Shown here one piece after another: positions 10,755-23,088 of a stretch of 64,000 bases of DNA. The notes under the pieces are model-generated. The model had not been told where the DNA came from. It saw only the letters and a program-made list of their open reading frames with translations, and did not search any database. The first letter of the stretch is position 1. Each line of letters begins with the position of its first letter. The stretch comes from Eustoma russellianum (taxonomy: Eukaryota > Streptophyta > Magnoliopsida > Gentianales > Gentianaceae), in assembly GCA_036186865.1 (NCBI GenBank), contig AP025041.1:609968-673967 (forward strand), given 5' to 3'. A program made the position numbers and the translations under genes.

Positions 10755-13700
10755 GCACGAGGCCATGCTTGCGACATTAGTGGACATTTTGTGTTGCTCT
10801 GTTCGGATCGTTGTGTTTTATAGTAGTGCCCAACGTCTCGTCTTGCTCTGTTGAGATAGTCCCGTCTTTTGTGCTGCGGTTACCGTGTCTAATAGTAATA
10901 ATCTTTTAGTACATATGCTGCCTAGAAACAGTGCTTCCGCTCGGTCGTTTTAATGGTAATAAAGAGCGGTTGGTTCGTGTTATCTTTTCGGCTTCTTATA
11001 TGACATTAAACATGTGCCCATATTAGCTGTTGGTACTTGATTAGTGAGTCACGACATTCCTGGGAAAAGAATAGAGTAACGGTCGTGCCCATATTAGGTG
11101 TATTCATCATGTATTATGTACCATATATTTCTACTGTGTGAAAACATATATTATATCAGGCATGGATAAGAAACTTTACCTACTTGCAATGACAACAAGA
11201 AAGAAAAAGGAAAAAGGGTAATAGAAGCTATAGAGGAAGCATTCATGATATGGGACAGTGACTGTAGTATTAACGGTTAAAAGGCGTCAATGTTAAAATT
11301 TCACGGAAATTAATATTAATATTGGCTCATAGCAAAATAATATTGCGACGCTAATACGATGAAATAGGTGATCAATTTTACTACTAAATAGATAACAGTG
11401 ACATATCAACGTTTTTCTTTCTTTGGCTATTCTCCTATAACATATGTCTCACCAGGAATGGGCGAAGGAGGTATGGAAGTGGCTGCTTGGTAGAGACAGA
11501 TGGGAAGTTTTTTCCTATAGCTCTTTCGCCAAAGAGTGGGTGGATCTCAACCTCAAACTGAATGCTTCACAAGCAGGAATGAATAGTTGGTGGGCATATG
11601 TATTCAGAGAATCAACCTACAGCATTTGACGGAGTCGAAATGAAGCTATCCATACCAATTTTTTGCCTCGGAAATTTTAAAACAAACCAGATTGACCCTC
11701 ACAGCTGTAGGGGCGGACGTAAGCTTTTGTGATGTAAATAATATGTAGACAGGTTTTAGTACTGATCACTAACTCTTTCTAGGAATGACTAGAAGTTGCA
11801 GAATCGTCTATATTGTTCCACCCATAATTGTAGACTTCCTGAACAATAATCCAGATTACAGCCAAGTTTGATCCTACGATATTTCAATAAGAATATACCA
11901 TTAAAAGGCTACTAATTTTTACCTTTTTTGATATTCAAATCACATGAAATCCACCTCACAGAGTTCTTGCAATTATAATAAAACTATGATTTAGAGAACA
12001 TCAAAAGGTGCAATTTCCCCACTAAACATACATACTTATTTCAAACAAGAGATAAAAATAAAAAAATTACCATGCACACGAAATATGCCATACATTTACA
12101 AAACGTACAATACTTTCAATTTCTTGTAACTGGTTCATACAATATATAGAAATAAATATATAAATCATAAACGCGTTTTATTCTTTTAGCAACCAATATT
12201 ATTAATTGACAGTTGCTCAATAATCTCCAAGGTCTTCTTTTATTCGAGAAATAATTTCACGTTCCCCTTTAGAGTTGAATGTAAAGAATACAAGAAGCTA
12301 ATAGCAAAGCAACTGACCGTTGAAATTGGACATCACGGGATTGTATAATTAAAGAAAAAACAATTAAGCCGTTTTTATTCGGCAGTTAAACTAAGCAGGA
12401 TCTTTCAAGGAGAACAAATTTTTGCACAAAGATGGCGACAAATTCATCAGGAAAAAATTTATAAACGAACAAAATGTACATGCGACAGAAACAAAACAAC
12501 TTGGGAAGCAACAGATGGGATTGTTGCACTGACATACAGCATTATCTATCTTTGCCACGACATGTTCTTGATCGACAACAGTAGTAAAGCAGAAATATCA
12601 GTGTGTGTATATGCACATCCATACTTAGATATTCCTACTCAACTTTTAAGGCATCTTCTAACCCTTCTTAAGAAATTAGATCATGTTTATTTTTGAGATA
12701 CTTGCAACACACATGGCACTTGGTTAGAAGTTTGTAGATATAAAATGAATTGGGAGATCTTGAGCTACACATCTGCACGCGCACACTAGTAGAAAATGAT
12801 AAGGTAGGCTTAGGAATGTAGCCACAGGCCTAACTCCTAACTACACACACATATGTGTATGTGTATGTGTATACATACACACACACATATATATACATCT
12901 ATATATGTGCATGTAGAAAGTTTTGATGGGATCAAAAGCCAACTGACAATGAAGCAGCCAACGAAAGAAATACCCCTACATAAGAGTTTATGTTACGAAG
13001 GAGCTGAGCACTATCAACTGAAAAACACAACTGAACATAAAGTACCAACGATTTTGATGGAGACTGGATATATACCTAAAAGACCAGGATCATTCTCTGC
13101 ACCCATGTCTACTCCAGCATTCGCTACGCCGAGAATTACACATTCGTTCATGACGAAACCTATTCCACAAGCATCAGTTCTTTGGATGCCAAAAATCTGG
13201 GTTAACAAATCTCAACCACCCAAGATCACGTGAATACAGCCGTAGCAAGACTTTATGAAAAGCAAAAAAGGCCTCTGAACTCAGCCACAGCCTGTTCATA
13301 ATAATAATCCGCATCATACAGATGAGTGCAAAAATCTAACTGGGTCAACCTGTTAAAGAAGGAACAAAATTCATCAAAAACACGAGTTACCATCAGCCAG
13401 GCAGAACAGGGAGATGACGAGCTAAATGAAGATGCTACATTACAAAACAGGTATGGCCAGAGGAGACATTCAATGCTTCAAATAGGTAATCCCTTGTACA
13501 AACTATCAAATAAATATATAGAAGACGCAGCATATACTGCAAATAAACAACAGCATAAATTTCCATGGAAACCGCAGGCCTATACAGTCCTGAAATCAAG
13601 TTGCACAGCACCATGACGTAAGAATGCTGAAACGTCATTGGGTCAGAAACACTAGGGTGATTATCTCCAAAGAAATGATTACATAGTAATATCTTTCTAA

Positions 13701-13935
13701 TGAAAAAGTAGATGCATCAAATAAGTGGAATCCCTTGTCTGCTTCCAGACGAGAGAGCAAAATAATATGAAAACTCATCTAAATCATCTAGCATTGACGC
13801 AGCTACAGTCCATATCTACAAATAAATAAACAAAATAAATAACCAACATCCACGCGTCCAATGTGACAGAAAACAAGTGGCTTGCACAGAAGAATCATTA
13901 CAAATCACAAATGCTCCTAATATGTACCTAGGGTC
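10755..13935. other. Intergenic region between LEA and IDM1-like genes
   Basis: A polyadenylation-like AATAAA for the LEA gene is at 10958-10963. At 11444-11629 a short frame reads EWAKEVWKWLL…W, loosely like the zinc-binding tail of LINE reverse transcriptases, too weak to call. A CA/TG-rich microsatellite lies at 12842-12915. The right end (about 13600-13935) should hold the 3' UTR of the IDM1-like gene. Confidence 0.5.
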
Positions 13936-16900
13936 TCATGTTGGAAGAGCTTCTTTCCCCTCCTGACCCACATGTAACATCTTGTCTACAAGAATTGATT
14001 CACGTTGTTCTGTCACGGAACTAGAGAAAGGTGCATGATCCACACCGCAGTCACGATTCAAGTCCAGATTGCACTTCGGAGATTCTTTTTTGTCACAAAA
14101 GACAGTTTCAGAACCGAAATGAAGATCTACATTAGTGGTTCTTTCAGCGGGGAGCAGCATATCACCTTCAGAAGAATAATTTGTAGTGTTGATAGAACTG
14201 TCGACTTTATCATGTGGTGCAACAACATCCTGACTTTTCTCATCTTTGACTACCCCATTACTTGTTTCCCGCTCATCATTGAAGAGGAGATTAGGCACAT
14301 TGGCTTCGGACTCAACATGCCTTTGCAGCTCAACACCAGAAGACTCGCTATAATCAGGATCTATAACTGAACTGGCAGGACGCGGGGAAGTTTCCAACCC
14401 TAGAATTGCAAAGAAGAGAATCTCAGATGCTAAGAACTACACAATAGTAAGTGCCACACAAAAAGCACACGAGTTACCTGAATCAGATGTTAGATTGACA
14501 GCTAAACTTTTGCACTTCCTTAGAGGCTTTTTTAGCATATCTGTCCCTGGAAAAACCACCATGCTCATATACTTCAAATCCTGCCTCTCTGACTCTTCAA
14601 GAGGGGCAAAACCAAAAACATTTGTCCATGTGTCATTGAGTGCAGATACGGCAGGTATGACAAGCTTCTCGATGTCAAAAGACCCAAGGGCCTGAAAATA
14701 TGTTAAAAGTGACTAACAGAAGGTATATAGCCTAAACAATGTGATCAGAAGTACAATCTCGTGCATTACATCTAATAATGTAAGGGAAGGAATCAATAAT
14801 TATAAAAGTGAAATGATTGGTGATACAAGGGCCAGTCGGCCACTGTGTATGTCACAGGCAAGAAGCAATTGAAATGATTGGTGATACAAGGGCCAGTCGG
14901 CCACTGTGTATGTCACAGGCAAGAAGCAATAAAGATCCTCCACCGGTGCACATTTCTGGATGTTCAAAAATTTTGTCGACTTGTTCCAACTATTTGCCAT
15001 AATCAAATTTGTAACTTTTAAGGAAACAAGTAGCCTTTTTAGGGTATATTAGAAAGTTAAACGCATTAAATGATTATTTGACCAATTTAACAAGGACATA
15101 TTTTTTTCTTTTTGGGAGCGGATGCATTACATGACAATATGACATTCCAGTGTGTACCCTATGTTCCATTTGCAGGTGCTCCTCATGGTCACTTAATGTC
15201 TAAGATGAAATAGTCTAATTGAAATATAAAGAAAATTAACCCTGAGGTGGTCACACGCTAAGACTCAAGAACAACAATATGTAGCTTTATTAACATGTTT
15301 GAATCCTAGATTCATCATCTTCTTTTATATTCTAAGTGTGTTATCTAAGATAAAATGCTCTTTTCCCATGAAAAGCATTCCAAGTCATTCGCATAAAGAG
15401 AGGGATATATACAGTGATAGGATTCCAATTCTCAAAATTCTTGAGTGAAAAATGTCATGAAGCTTTACCCATTAATGCTTGTAAACCGTCACAAAAGTTT
15501 CTCCATTTGATAATTTCAGATTGAATTTCAAGAGTACACACTTTTCTTATTTCTTTTTCTAAAGTGCAAATGCGTTCCTGATGATAGAAGAACAAAAACA
15601 TGTTTTAGCAACAACAGTAGCTTCTTTACATCACAAGATTCTACAATCACCGGCACCCATTAAGGGAAAAACACATCAATATAAAAAAAAAAGGAAACAT
15701 GTTGGATAATCTTGACCAGGAATACTGCTTTGAGCAACGAAATTAAAAGTTTATCGTGTTTTCTTTGGTTGGGTTGGGGAGTAGCGGGATTACAGTGTAA
15801 TTACAGAGAAAGATACCATCTCAATTGCATTAAGCAGCCGGCGGCAGAACCCTTGACGTCGATACATGTAACGAGTTCCTATGAAGGGCATCTCTGCTAG
15901 CTTATACCCATGTATCCTATCCAGCAAGTAAAGGAAGATTAAGTCATTAAAAGTTCACTTCCAAACTTAAAGAAAGGAAACAAAAGCTGTAGAAGGAACA
16001 GGAGAATTTATGTGGTACAGTTGACTCAAACCAGCAACACTCCCCACTCCAACCCACCCACTCACCCCCCCCCCCCCCAAAAAAAAAAAGGAATTATAAA
16101 ACTCAACAGAAACCCTCCATAGAAGAAATACACAAAAAGGATGGGCAACAAAATTAAATGCCATATACTGACAGCCCAAGATGCATTACTTGGAAACCAA
16201 AATAAGACGGAATGGCAGCTAAAGCACAACCTATATCAGTAGCACCAAATAAAAACAACCGGTAGCCTTGACTGATATCATGATGTACGCTAAGAAAATG
16301 ACAGAATCTTCCCAATGACTATCAACTTATGGCAGAATAGTTGATAAAACGCATGAACTAATCAAACTGGCAATAAGTGTAATGATCTTTAAATCTTATA
16401 TTGTTAAGGATCTAATATGCACCCAAAGGGAGATTTATATCCCTTATCAAACAGAGTGAAGCACCAAATATTAGCAAGGAGAAAAAACTGTGAGACAGAA
16501 TTCATCAACCACCTTATCGCTGCTGCAGAAACAACTTCATCACCCCTTTGCAGAATAAAAGTGCAGAAGCCACTATAGTTCAGTCGTCTAAAGTTTGATC
16601 TGGATAAATACATCAGAAAAGCAGAGTTATTAAGTTGCAGTCAGGATAAACAATTGAACACTAATGTGATTGCAGAATATTGGTACAGCATAAGGAGAAG
16701 TGTCAAAGGAGGGAAATAAATCCTTGGGAAAGTGACGCCAGTTTACAAGAAGTCCATCAGATAACAAAATAACATCATGACAATAAATGATCAAGTGCCA
16801 CAGCCTAAATTTCGGCAGGCACATGTATGAATTCATACAGAAATGGAAAGCCGTTTCTTTCAGTAAGCCAAGACAGTGACATATCAACAGAATGACACTA

Positions 16901-19900
16901 AAAGAGCACACAGGTTGTGGATAACAGATGCGGAGAGTAAAAGAGCTTTATGACTTTATTCATTGCACTTGTTTGCACAGCCATGCATTTATCTAGTAGA
17001 ATGACTTGACCAACAAATTGGGTTTACATATGGCAAGAATAAGTGCTTTGCCCACGTACGTGAATCCCAGAAGAAAAAGAAAGTCAGCACTCCGAGACTT
17101 TATCTTACAAAACACAAAAAGGCCAATTTCTTTTTTAAGGAGCTCCAACAACCAGAAACTTACCCACTGCTAAACACAATGCGCTGGACCATATTTGTTT
17201 GACTTCTGTGGTCAATAATAGGTAAAAAGCACTCGTCCATGATGGAGAAAGCCAACGCTAATTTGGAATTGCATACCACTTTTTCTGAATCAAAACTTGG
17301 ACTTTTGTGGCAGTCAACGTCTTGGCATCGGAGAATGGTCCAAGAAAAACCATCTTCTAATTCATGTCTTACACCAAGAACATTGTGCAGTTGCTCAAAA
17401 ATCTATCAAGCAAACCAAATTCAGCTCAATAGCGAAGTTAAAATAAAGACTAAGGAATAACTATCTTAGGTTGTGCAAATCCTTCTCAGAAACAAAACTG
17501 AAAATTGAAGTCAGGCCTTTTCATCATAACCCAGAAGGCTTACACCAAACAATTGGCAGCAGCCACCACTGTGTAATCTACGAACATAACACTAGGCAAT
17601 ACAAAAAGCAAGGGTTCACCATGAAAATGAAAGAAACAGCTTATTACCCCAGGGTAAGTAAAGACATTGGGATAAGGACAAGCGTGCTAATGCCTGTCAC
17701 TCAAAAAATTTGAGTCACTCCAAGCACATTTAAGGTTCTAGAAAATAGACATAAGCATATAACAAGGAGAATGATCCACTGCAATAACAGTACGATAGAA
17801 GAAAATGAACTTCCTAAGACAAATTTAGAGTACAACTGCAGAAGTAACACAGCAAAGGACAGTAACCAATAGCAGGTGGGTAGATGATTAAACATCCATA
17901 TATATAGAGGTAAGGATCTTTCCACTTCCAATGACTCAATAAATTGGTTGCGCTTCTTATATTGTGAAGTAGCAGTTGATCGACACAGTTTGGCGCAATT
18001 TTCATTATGGGCCAACGAAAACAACCTCTGTGTGTTTCTAACACATGAGTATGGTTGTGTACATCCGACACCTCCCCCCTACAGCGCCATAGGCGAGAGC
18101 CTCTAAGGCAATAGGATAATGTTGTAGTTATATATATAGAGGTAAGAATGCTAAAAAAATACCCCAAGGAATATATTCAAAATTCTGACTATATAGGAGA
18201 CAGAACAAAAGGTCATAATTCAGTGCAAGAAAAGCTTTTACATCACATACTTTTCTGGCAAACATAAATCTAAAGTCTTTCAAACAAGATAAATTGAAAC
18301 CCACTATTGCAGATTACCTTTTGGCATTTCCTCTCACAGAACAAAATGCCATTCTTGCCATTGTCTACAACATCCCCGACGCAAGCTAAATGGACTGCAC
18401 GAACAGAAGATATAAGATATACTGTTGGGTTAAAGTTATTAAACTTAGACAGCCTAGAAGAGAGAGAGAGACAAACAAAACATGTACATAATATAAAGCA
18501 GTCATACACTTCTCTTCGCACAAAAGGCAAATCAATAATCTAAAGTCATCTTTCTCCTCAGCATCATTACTCCGACAGGCTCCGCCGATCATCCCACATA
18601 ACTTGCATGAACAGTACACACATCGCCAATCTCCAGAAGGGAACTTCTGCACAACAAGGTAAACAATGAATAATCTCTTTCTGGTTCATGTTATAAAAAG
18701 GAAAAACATGGGAATTTGAAAGAGCAGTACTTCACGCAGACGGTGAATCAAACTTCAAAATCAACCCACACTTTGGCACCTAACAAGCCCGGTGAACACA
18801 ATTGCTCAGAGAATGTTTCTTTAGTAAACTGAGATAATTCTTAACTATATTTTCAGTACACGGACCTATTTAACCAACTTCAAGAAACTGACCGGGCATC
18901 GTTAATTGACACTAGAGAGTAACTACAGTTTTGCAACAATGGCAATAAATAGCAAGTATTGGACAGCTTTGATATCATTACCACATTGGGTCATTATACT
19001 ATCATAGAAATATTCAATTATTCGGAAAAATAAATTAACACCAGCATCATAGATGCATCTTAACTAGTGGAAGGGTGTACGAAAAGAAATATTCCAAACT
19101 GCTGTTAAATGTTCTCTAAAAGTGAACGAGAAAAAAGAAAACGGGGGTGGCCGGGGGGGGGGGGGAGAGCTTAGGGGTTAAAGAGCCAGAAAGCAGACGA
19201 TCAAATTCCAGTGTTCAAATCAAACTTCCTTGCATACGAGGGACATAATCTGAAACCTCAAAGAGCAAAGATGAACAAGGGAAAAAAAGAGCAAAGATTA
19301 AGGGGGTGGGGTGGGGGAATCGACTTTACTTGAATCTTCAAGCAGCTCTGGTGAAATGTAGATGGGCAGCTATCACAACAAATCAAGTCACCACCGTCTC
19401 CACATAAATTACAAGTATCATCATTGTGGTCATCTCCACTGACACCCACAGAGTGAAAACCAATGTCATTACTCTCCACATGCTTCCTCCATCCGTCTGT
19501 CAAGCATTGTAAAAGTGTACGTCCAGAATCCAAAAATATACTGTCCAAAGGCTGGTCTACTTTACAACCAGCATGGGACACAAAAACAGAGAGAGTTACT
19601 TTTGCATCACAGCAACCACAAAATATCCCCTCTCTGCTAATTTTTCCCTCAAGAATTATGTTTTTCTTCCTACCAGTTCTAAGTTGTATCTTTACATCAG
19701 GAGGAAGAGTCCCAGAGTCAATCATCCAGGCTAATAGAGTCCGCTTACCCTCGTACAGTACATAACCATCACTGTCAGGGCCCAATCCATTTTCTGAGCG
19801 GCGTGCTAAGAGAGTACAAGGCTTTTTAGTTCCTGGTCTCTTGTTTTTATTTCTTGGTCTCTTGTTTGATTTTGGTCTACCACTCTTAGAGGAATATTTC

Positions 19901-21780
19901 TTGAAGTCTTCTTTCTTAGTTTGTCCTGCCTTACGTACTTTCTTTTTTTGCTTTTGACCTCCAGGTTTGTCTGTTGTAATTCTAAACAATGTGCCAAGTT
20001 TTTCCTCTGGAATTGGAACAAAAGCATCCACGGCCTTGCTATCTGCCGTCCCGTTCTCTATCCTATGTCTAAGCTTTTTATATGCCAAGGTGACTGACCA
20101 GTAAGTTCTCCCTTCACAATCAACATAAACTGCATCAAGGTACTCTTTGCTCATTCTAGGCCTATATTCAATGGTCCAACCAGCATTTCTTAAAATGCTT
20201 ATGATTTGATCTCTCACTAACTGCTTTTCTGCATTGCGGCCCAGTTTCTTGCATTTACTACTGTCCAAGGCTTCGACACTTTTTTCAGGATGAAGTAGAT
20301 TGGCCTCGAGATTGTTCTGACATAGGTCATATGTAAACTTTTTACTCTTCGCAGCCAGATGATTATGGCTCTCTGCGTGTTCCTTGTCGTTTTCCACCTT
20401 ATTGTCACCCTCGGAGAGTAAGGAATTTCTTCCTTGCACCTTTAATGATTTAGAATCCTTTTCCATTTTGGATGTCTTAACGATTTTTTGCGTTTCCAAA
20501 TTAAGTTTCTTCTTGACATTGACCTTCGGGTTCTGATATTCGGCTTGCAACTTGGGGGGTCTTCCATGTTTCTTTTTCAACTTTCCTAAAGGGAGTCTTC
20601 CACGTTTTTTTCCTTTCTCCGTCTTCACTCCCACCAAGCCTGCATTATCCTTTTCACAAGGCTGCTTTTCACTGTCAGCCACTGCTTGTGTCCTTGACCT
20701 CAATACCCTGCCCACAGTTCCAGCCTGTAACGAACAGTCCGATGACAATTTGAAGACATTATTATCGATCTCAATAGCCTTGCTACCTTCCAGGCCCTCC
20801 TTTACTTTCCTTTTCCTCTCTCTACTCTTACTGCAGAACTCCTGACTATTTTCCTTAGCAGCACGACTGGCATCTCCAATATCCAAAACCTCGACTCCTC
20901 CACCAATATCAACATCTTCTCTCGGTTTCATTGCATTAGACTGACTGCTTTCCTTCCTCCCTTTTTCCAATATCTGGTTTTCTAGAAACCTGCTCGTTTC
21001 CTTACTTGTTTCTTGTAGAATCAGTTGCCTGTCAGCATTCTTTTCTACATACTTAGGGCAGGATGCAGCCTCCACAACCTTTCTTTTTCTTCCCCTTCGT
21101 CCTTTACTAACATCATTAGTCTGTATATGACTCAAATCCTGGGAGTCTGTCTCCATAGCCCTAAGACTAGATGGACTTCCCACCATCTTCTTTTTCCTGC
21201 CCCTTCGGTTCCCAATGGTGCCAGCAGCCTTTATGTCGATAGATTCCTTGTTGGACTTTGTTCCTGTAATCGTATGCAATGGTAGACTATCAACCACCTT
21301 TCTTTTCCTTCCTCTTCGTCCTTTAAAAGCATTATTAGTCATCACCTGGCCATCACTACCAGCATAAATATCCCTAACAACAAGGGCAGCATCGTCCCCA
21401 CCACATCCTGAGGGTTGAGACATGTCCCTGACATCAAGGATGGAATCTGCCTTATGGAAAACCAAAGGACAAGTTTTCTCATTAGGCAAACCCTGGAAAT
21501 CAGTAGAATCATTGCATTGTAGACTCTCAGAGACATTTGTAATTTCCAAATTGGGAGAAGTCCAATCAGCGCTGAAGACAGTGTCGTTGTTCTCTCTGGA
21601 GTCGACAATATTCTCGCAATCCAAAAGATTAGACTCGCTGGTGGCATCACCGGCATTCCCTTGCTTTGAAAAATAATCAGCAGGAGGAGCATTTTCCCTA
21701 GGGACCTTGTTCAAGTCAATCATGTCTTTCTCTTCAACGGCCAGAATACTTGATTCCATATGGTGATTCTTCCCATTCAT
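13936..21780 (-). CDS. IDM1/ROS4-like PHD-finger histone acetyltransferase
   Basis: Eight exons: 21780-19330, 18646-18508, 18394-18318, 17402-17164, 16599-16513, 15916-15817, 14691-14478, 14399-13936. All junctions are GT-AG with consistent phase, giving about 1256 aa. The N-terminal 500 residues are basic and low complexity, with three RRGRK(R/K)K modules near residues 155, 190 and 230 and an AT-hook-like KKHGRPPK near 405. A first PHD finger starts with CNLCGDGGDLICCDSC (about 790-832), and a second follows with CKLCGM…LLCEEKFHLAC (about 835-885). A GNAT acetyltransferase fold spans about 890-1100, including an RRQGFCRRLL acetyl-CoA loop and EKLVIPAVSALNDTW. Family members such as Arabidopsis IDM1 acetylate histone H3 to guide active DNA demethylation in the nucleus. 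The C-terminal 150 residues are acidic and unassigned. Confidence 0.92.
14812..14931 (+). repeat. ~60-bp perfect tandem duplication in IDM1-like intron
   Basis: A unit beginning AATGATTGGTGATACAAGGG and ending GGCAAGAAGCAAT is repeated head to tail with no visible difference. It lies in the intron between exons 6 and 7. Confidence 0.85.
16064..16092 (+). repeat. C-run followed by A-run
   Basis: About a dozen C followed by about a dozen A, inside an intron of the IDM1-like gene. Similar C-then-A tracts occur at about 26175-26208 and 61914-61935. Confidence 0.6.
17922..18128 (+). repeat. SINE copy 2 (IDM1-like intron)
   Basis: Sense copy in the intron between exons 3 and 4. It contains TTATATTGTGAAGTAGCAGT, GATCGACACAGTTTGGCGCA, CAACCTCTGTGTGTTTCTAA and the end AAGGCAATAGGATAATGTTG. 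The first ~30 bp of the head (AATATGATGGAATAA) are missing or too diverged. Confidence 0.85.
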
Positions 21781-22917
21781 AAACCCTAAATCAAAATTTT
21801 TCGCATTGAAGTAGACAATAACCTTTTAAGGAAGAAGAAATTCATTTCAATCGCACACCACCATCTGTGTCACACTGTATACACATCTGCAATGAGGCCA
21901 AAGATGAACAACAAATACAACCAGGAAATACCAACGAGAATATTACAGTTTGGGGGACTTACCTCGAAATTCAAAAGATCACCAGAAAAGCCCTCAAGTT
22001 AGGCAGAGCCAACAGAAAATACGATGGATTTGACTAACAAATCCTTCATAAAAAAGCCAAGATTTCTTTGATAGAAAGAAATCAAGGGCACCCGGATTAC
22101 TTGTTGAAAAAAGAGGGTTTTAGAGAGGGAAGAGGGAAGGGGAATGGCCGGAATCGATGAAGTTGAGTAATTGGAAATAGGTAGGTTTATGTATAGAGGA
22201 AAATCAAAATAAGGAGGAGAAAATCTTCTGTATTCCGAGGCCATGAATATTTTGTTTAGGAGAATTTTGTGATTTCGATGCGACAATCTTCTGATAAAAT
22301 TTCCCTCCACTCCGTTTCTCTTAAAAATTTTATAACTTTATTACTCGAACAAATTCAGAATTGAACGGTCAATAGGATAGGAGAAAATGACACTTAGTAC
22401 CGGAAACGCTATTTTAAAAGGACAATTACTTAAACCAGTATATTTCCGATTCAGTTCTATATATTTCATGCATAAAAGACTTTCGATATTAATCTCTTGA
22501 GTTTGTATAGAATGCATATATATATTTCGTGCATATTGGATTGATATTTTCGTCCGTAGCTGCCTTTAGATAAGAATATATGATTTACTTTAAAATCATA
22601 ATTTAATTCAACCAGTATATATCCGATTGAATTGTATCGGGTTGGAGCATATAGGATTTCATATTCTCGTCTTTAGCCGCCTTGGGATAAAACTCGATTT
22701 AAGGTAGCAGTTTTTTCTTTTCAATCTCGTTTGAATTTGATGCATCCACTACAGAAGTTCCGACTTGAAAGAAATATAATTAGATTTACTTGGTGTTGTT
22801 CTTTCGATAGTCTCGAAAGGAACCATCATCGATTGGACTTTTTTCTTATACCGGAAACTTAAAAAGAAAAAAACTAACCGAATAAGTTGTCAGACAATCA
22901 GATAATAATAGTATTGG
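21781..22917. other. Leader/promoter side of the IDM1-like gene
   Basis: Minus-strand upstream sequence of the IDM1-like gene. An alternative or leader exon may be present near 22000-22310, but no coding similarity is seen there. The remainder is AT-rich and unassigned. Confidence 0.45.
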
Positions 22918-23088
22918 GATCAACTCACTTTCTTTTCTCTCATCTCTCTTCTCACCATCCTGTCACGTAGTAACAAAGAGGATGGTGAGGCTAGATGAAA
23001 GGTGACCCACACAGAAATGTATGAACGGTGGTGTCACATGACGGACCATGGAAAAAGGATAGGAGAAAAGCGGGTGAGGTGATCCACA
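22918..23088. mobile_element. MITE-like element with GGATCA..CTCAC inverted ends
   Basis: The left end reads GGATCAACTCACTTTCTTTT and the right end, reverse complemented, GGATCACCTCACCCGCTTTT, i.e. about 24 bp of imperfect inverted repeat around 130 bp with no coding capacity. The inside (GATGGTGAGGCTAGATGAA, GGTGTCACATGACGGACC) resembles the interior of the MITE at 45344-45522. No clear target duplication was found. Confidence 0.5.

Noticed and set aside
11444..11629. Short frame resembling the zinc-binding tail of a LINE reverse transcriptase
   Set aside because: Only a few Trp/Cys-type positions fit and no neighbouring RT sequence is found.
12853..13233. 126-codon open frame upstream of the IDM1-like 3' end
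   Set aside because: Begins in a CA/TG microsatellite, has no recognisable domain, and neither strand resembles a known family.
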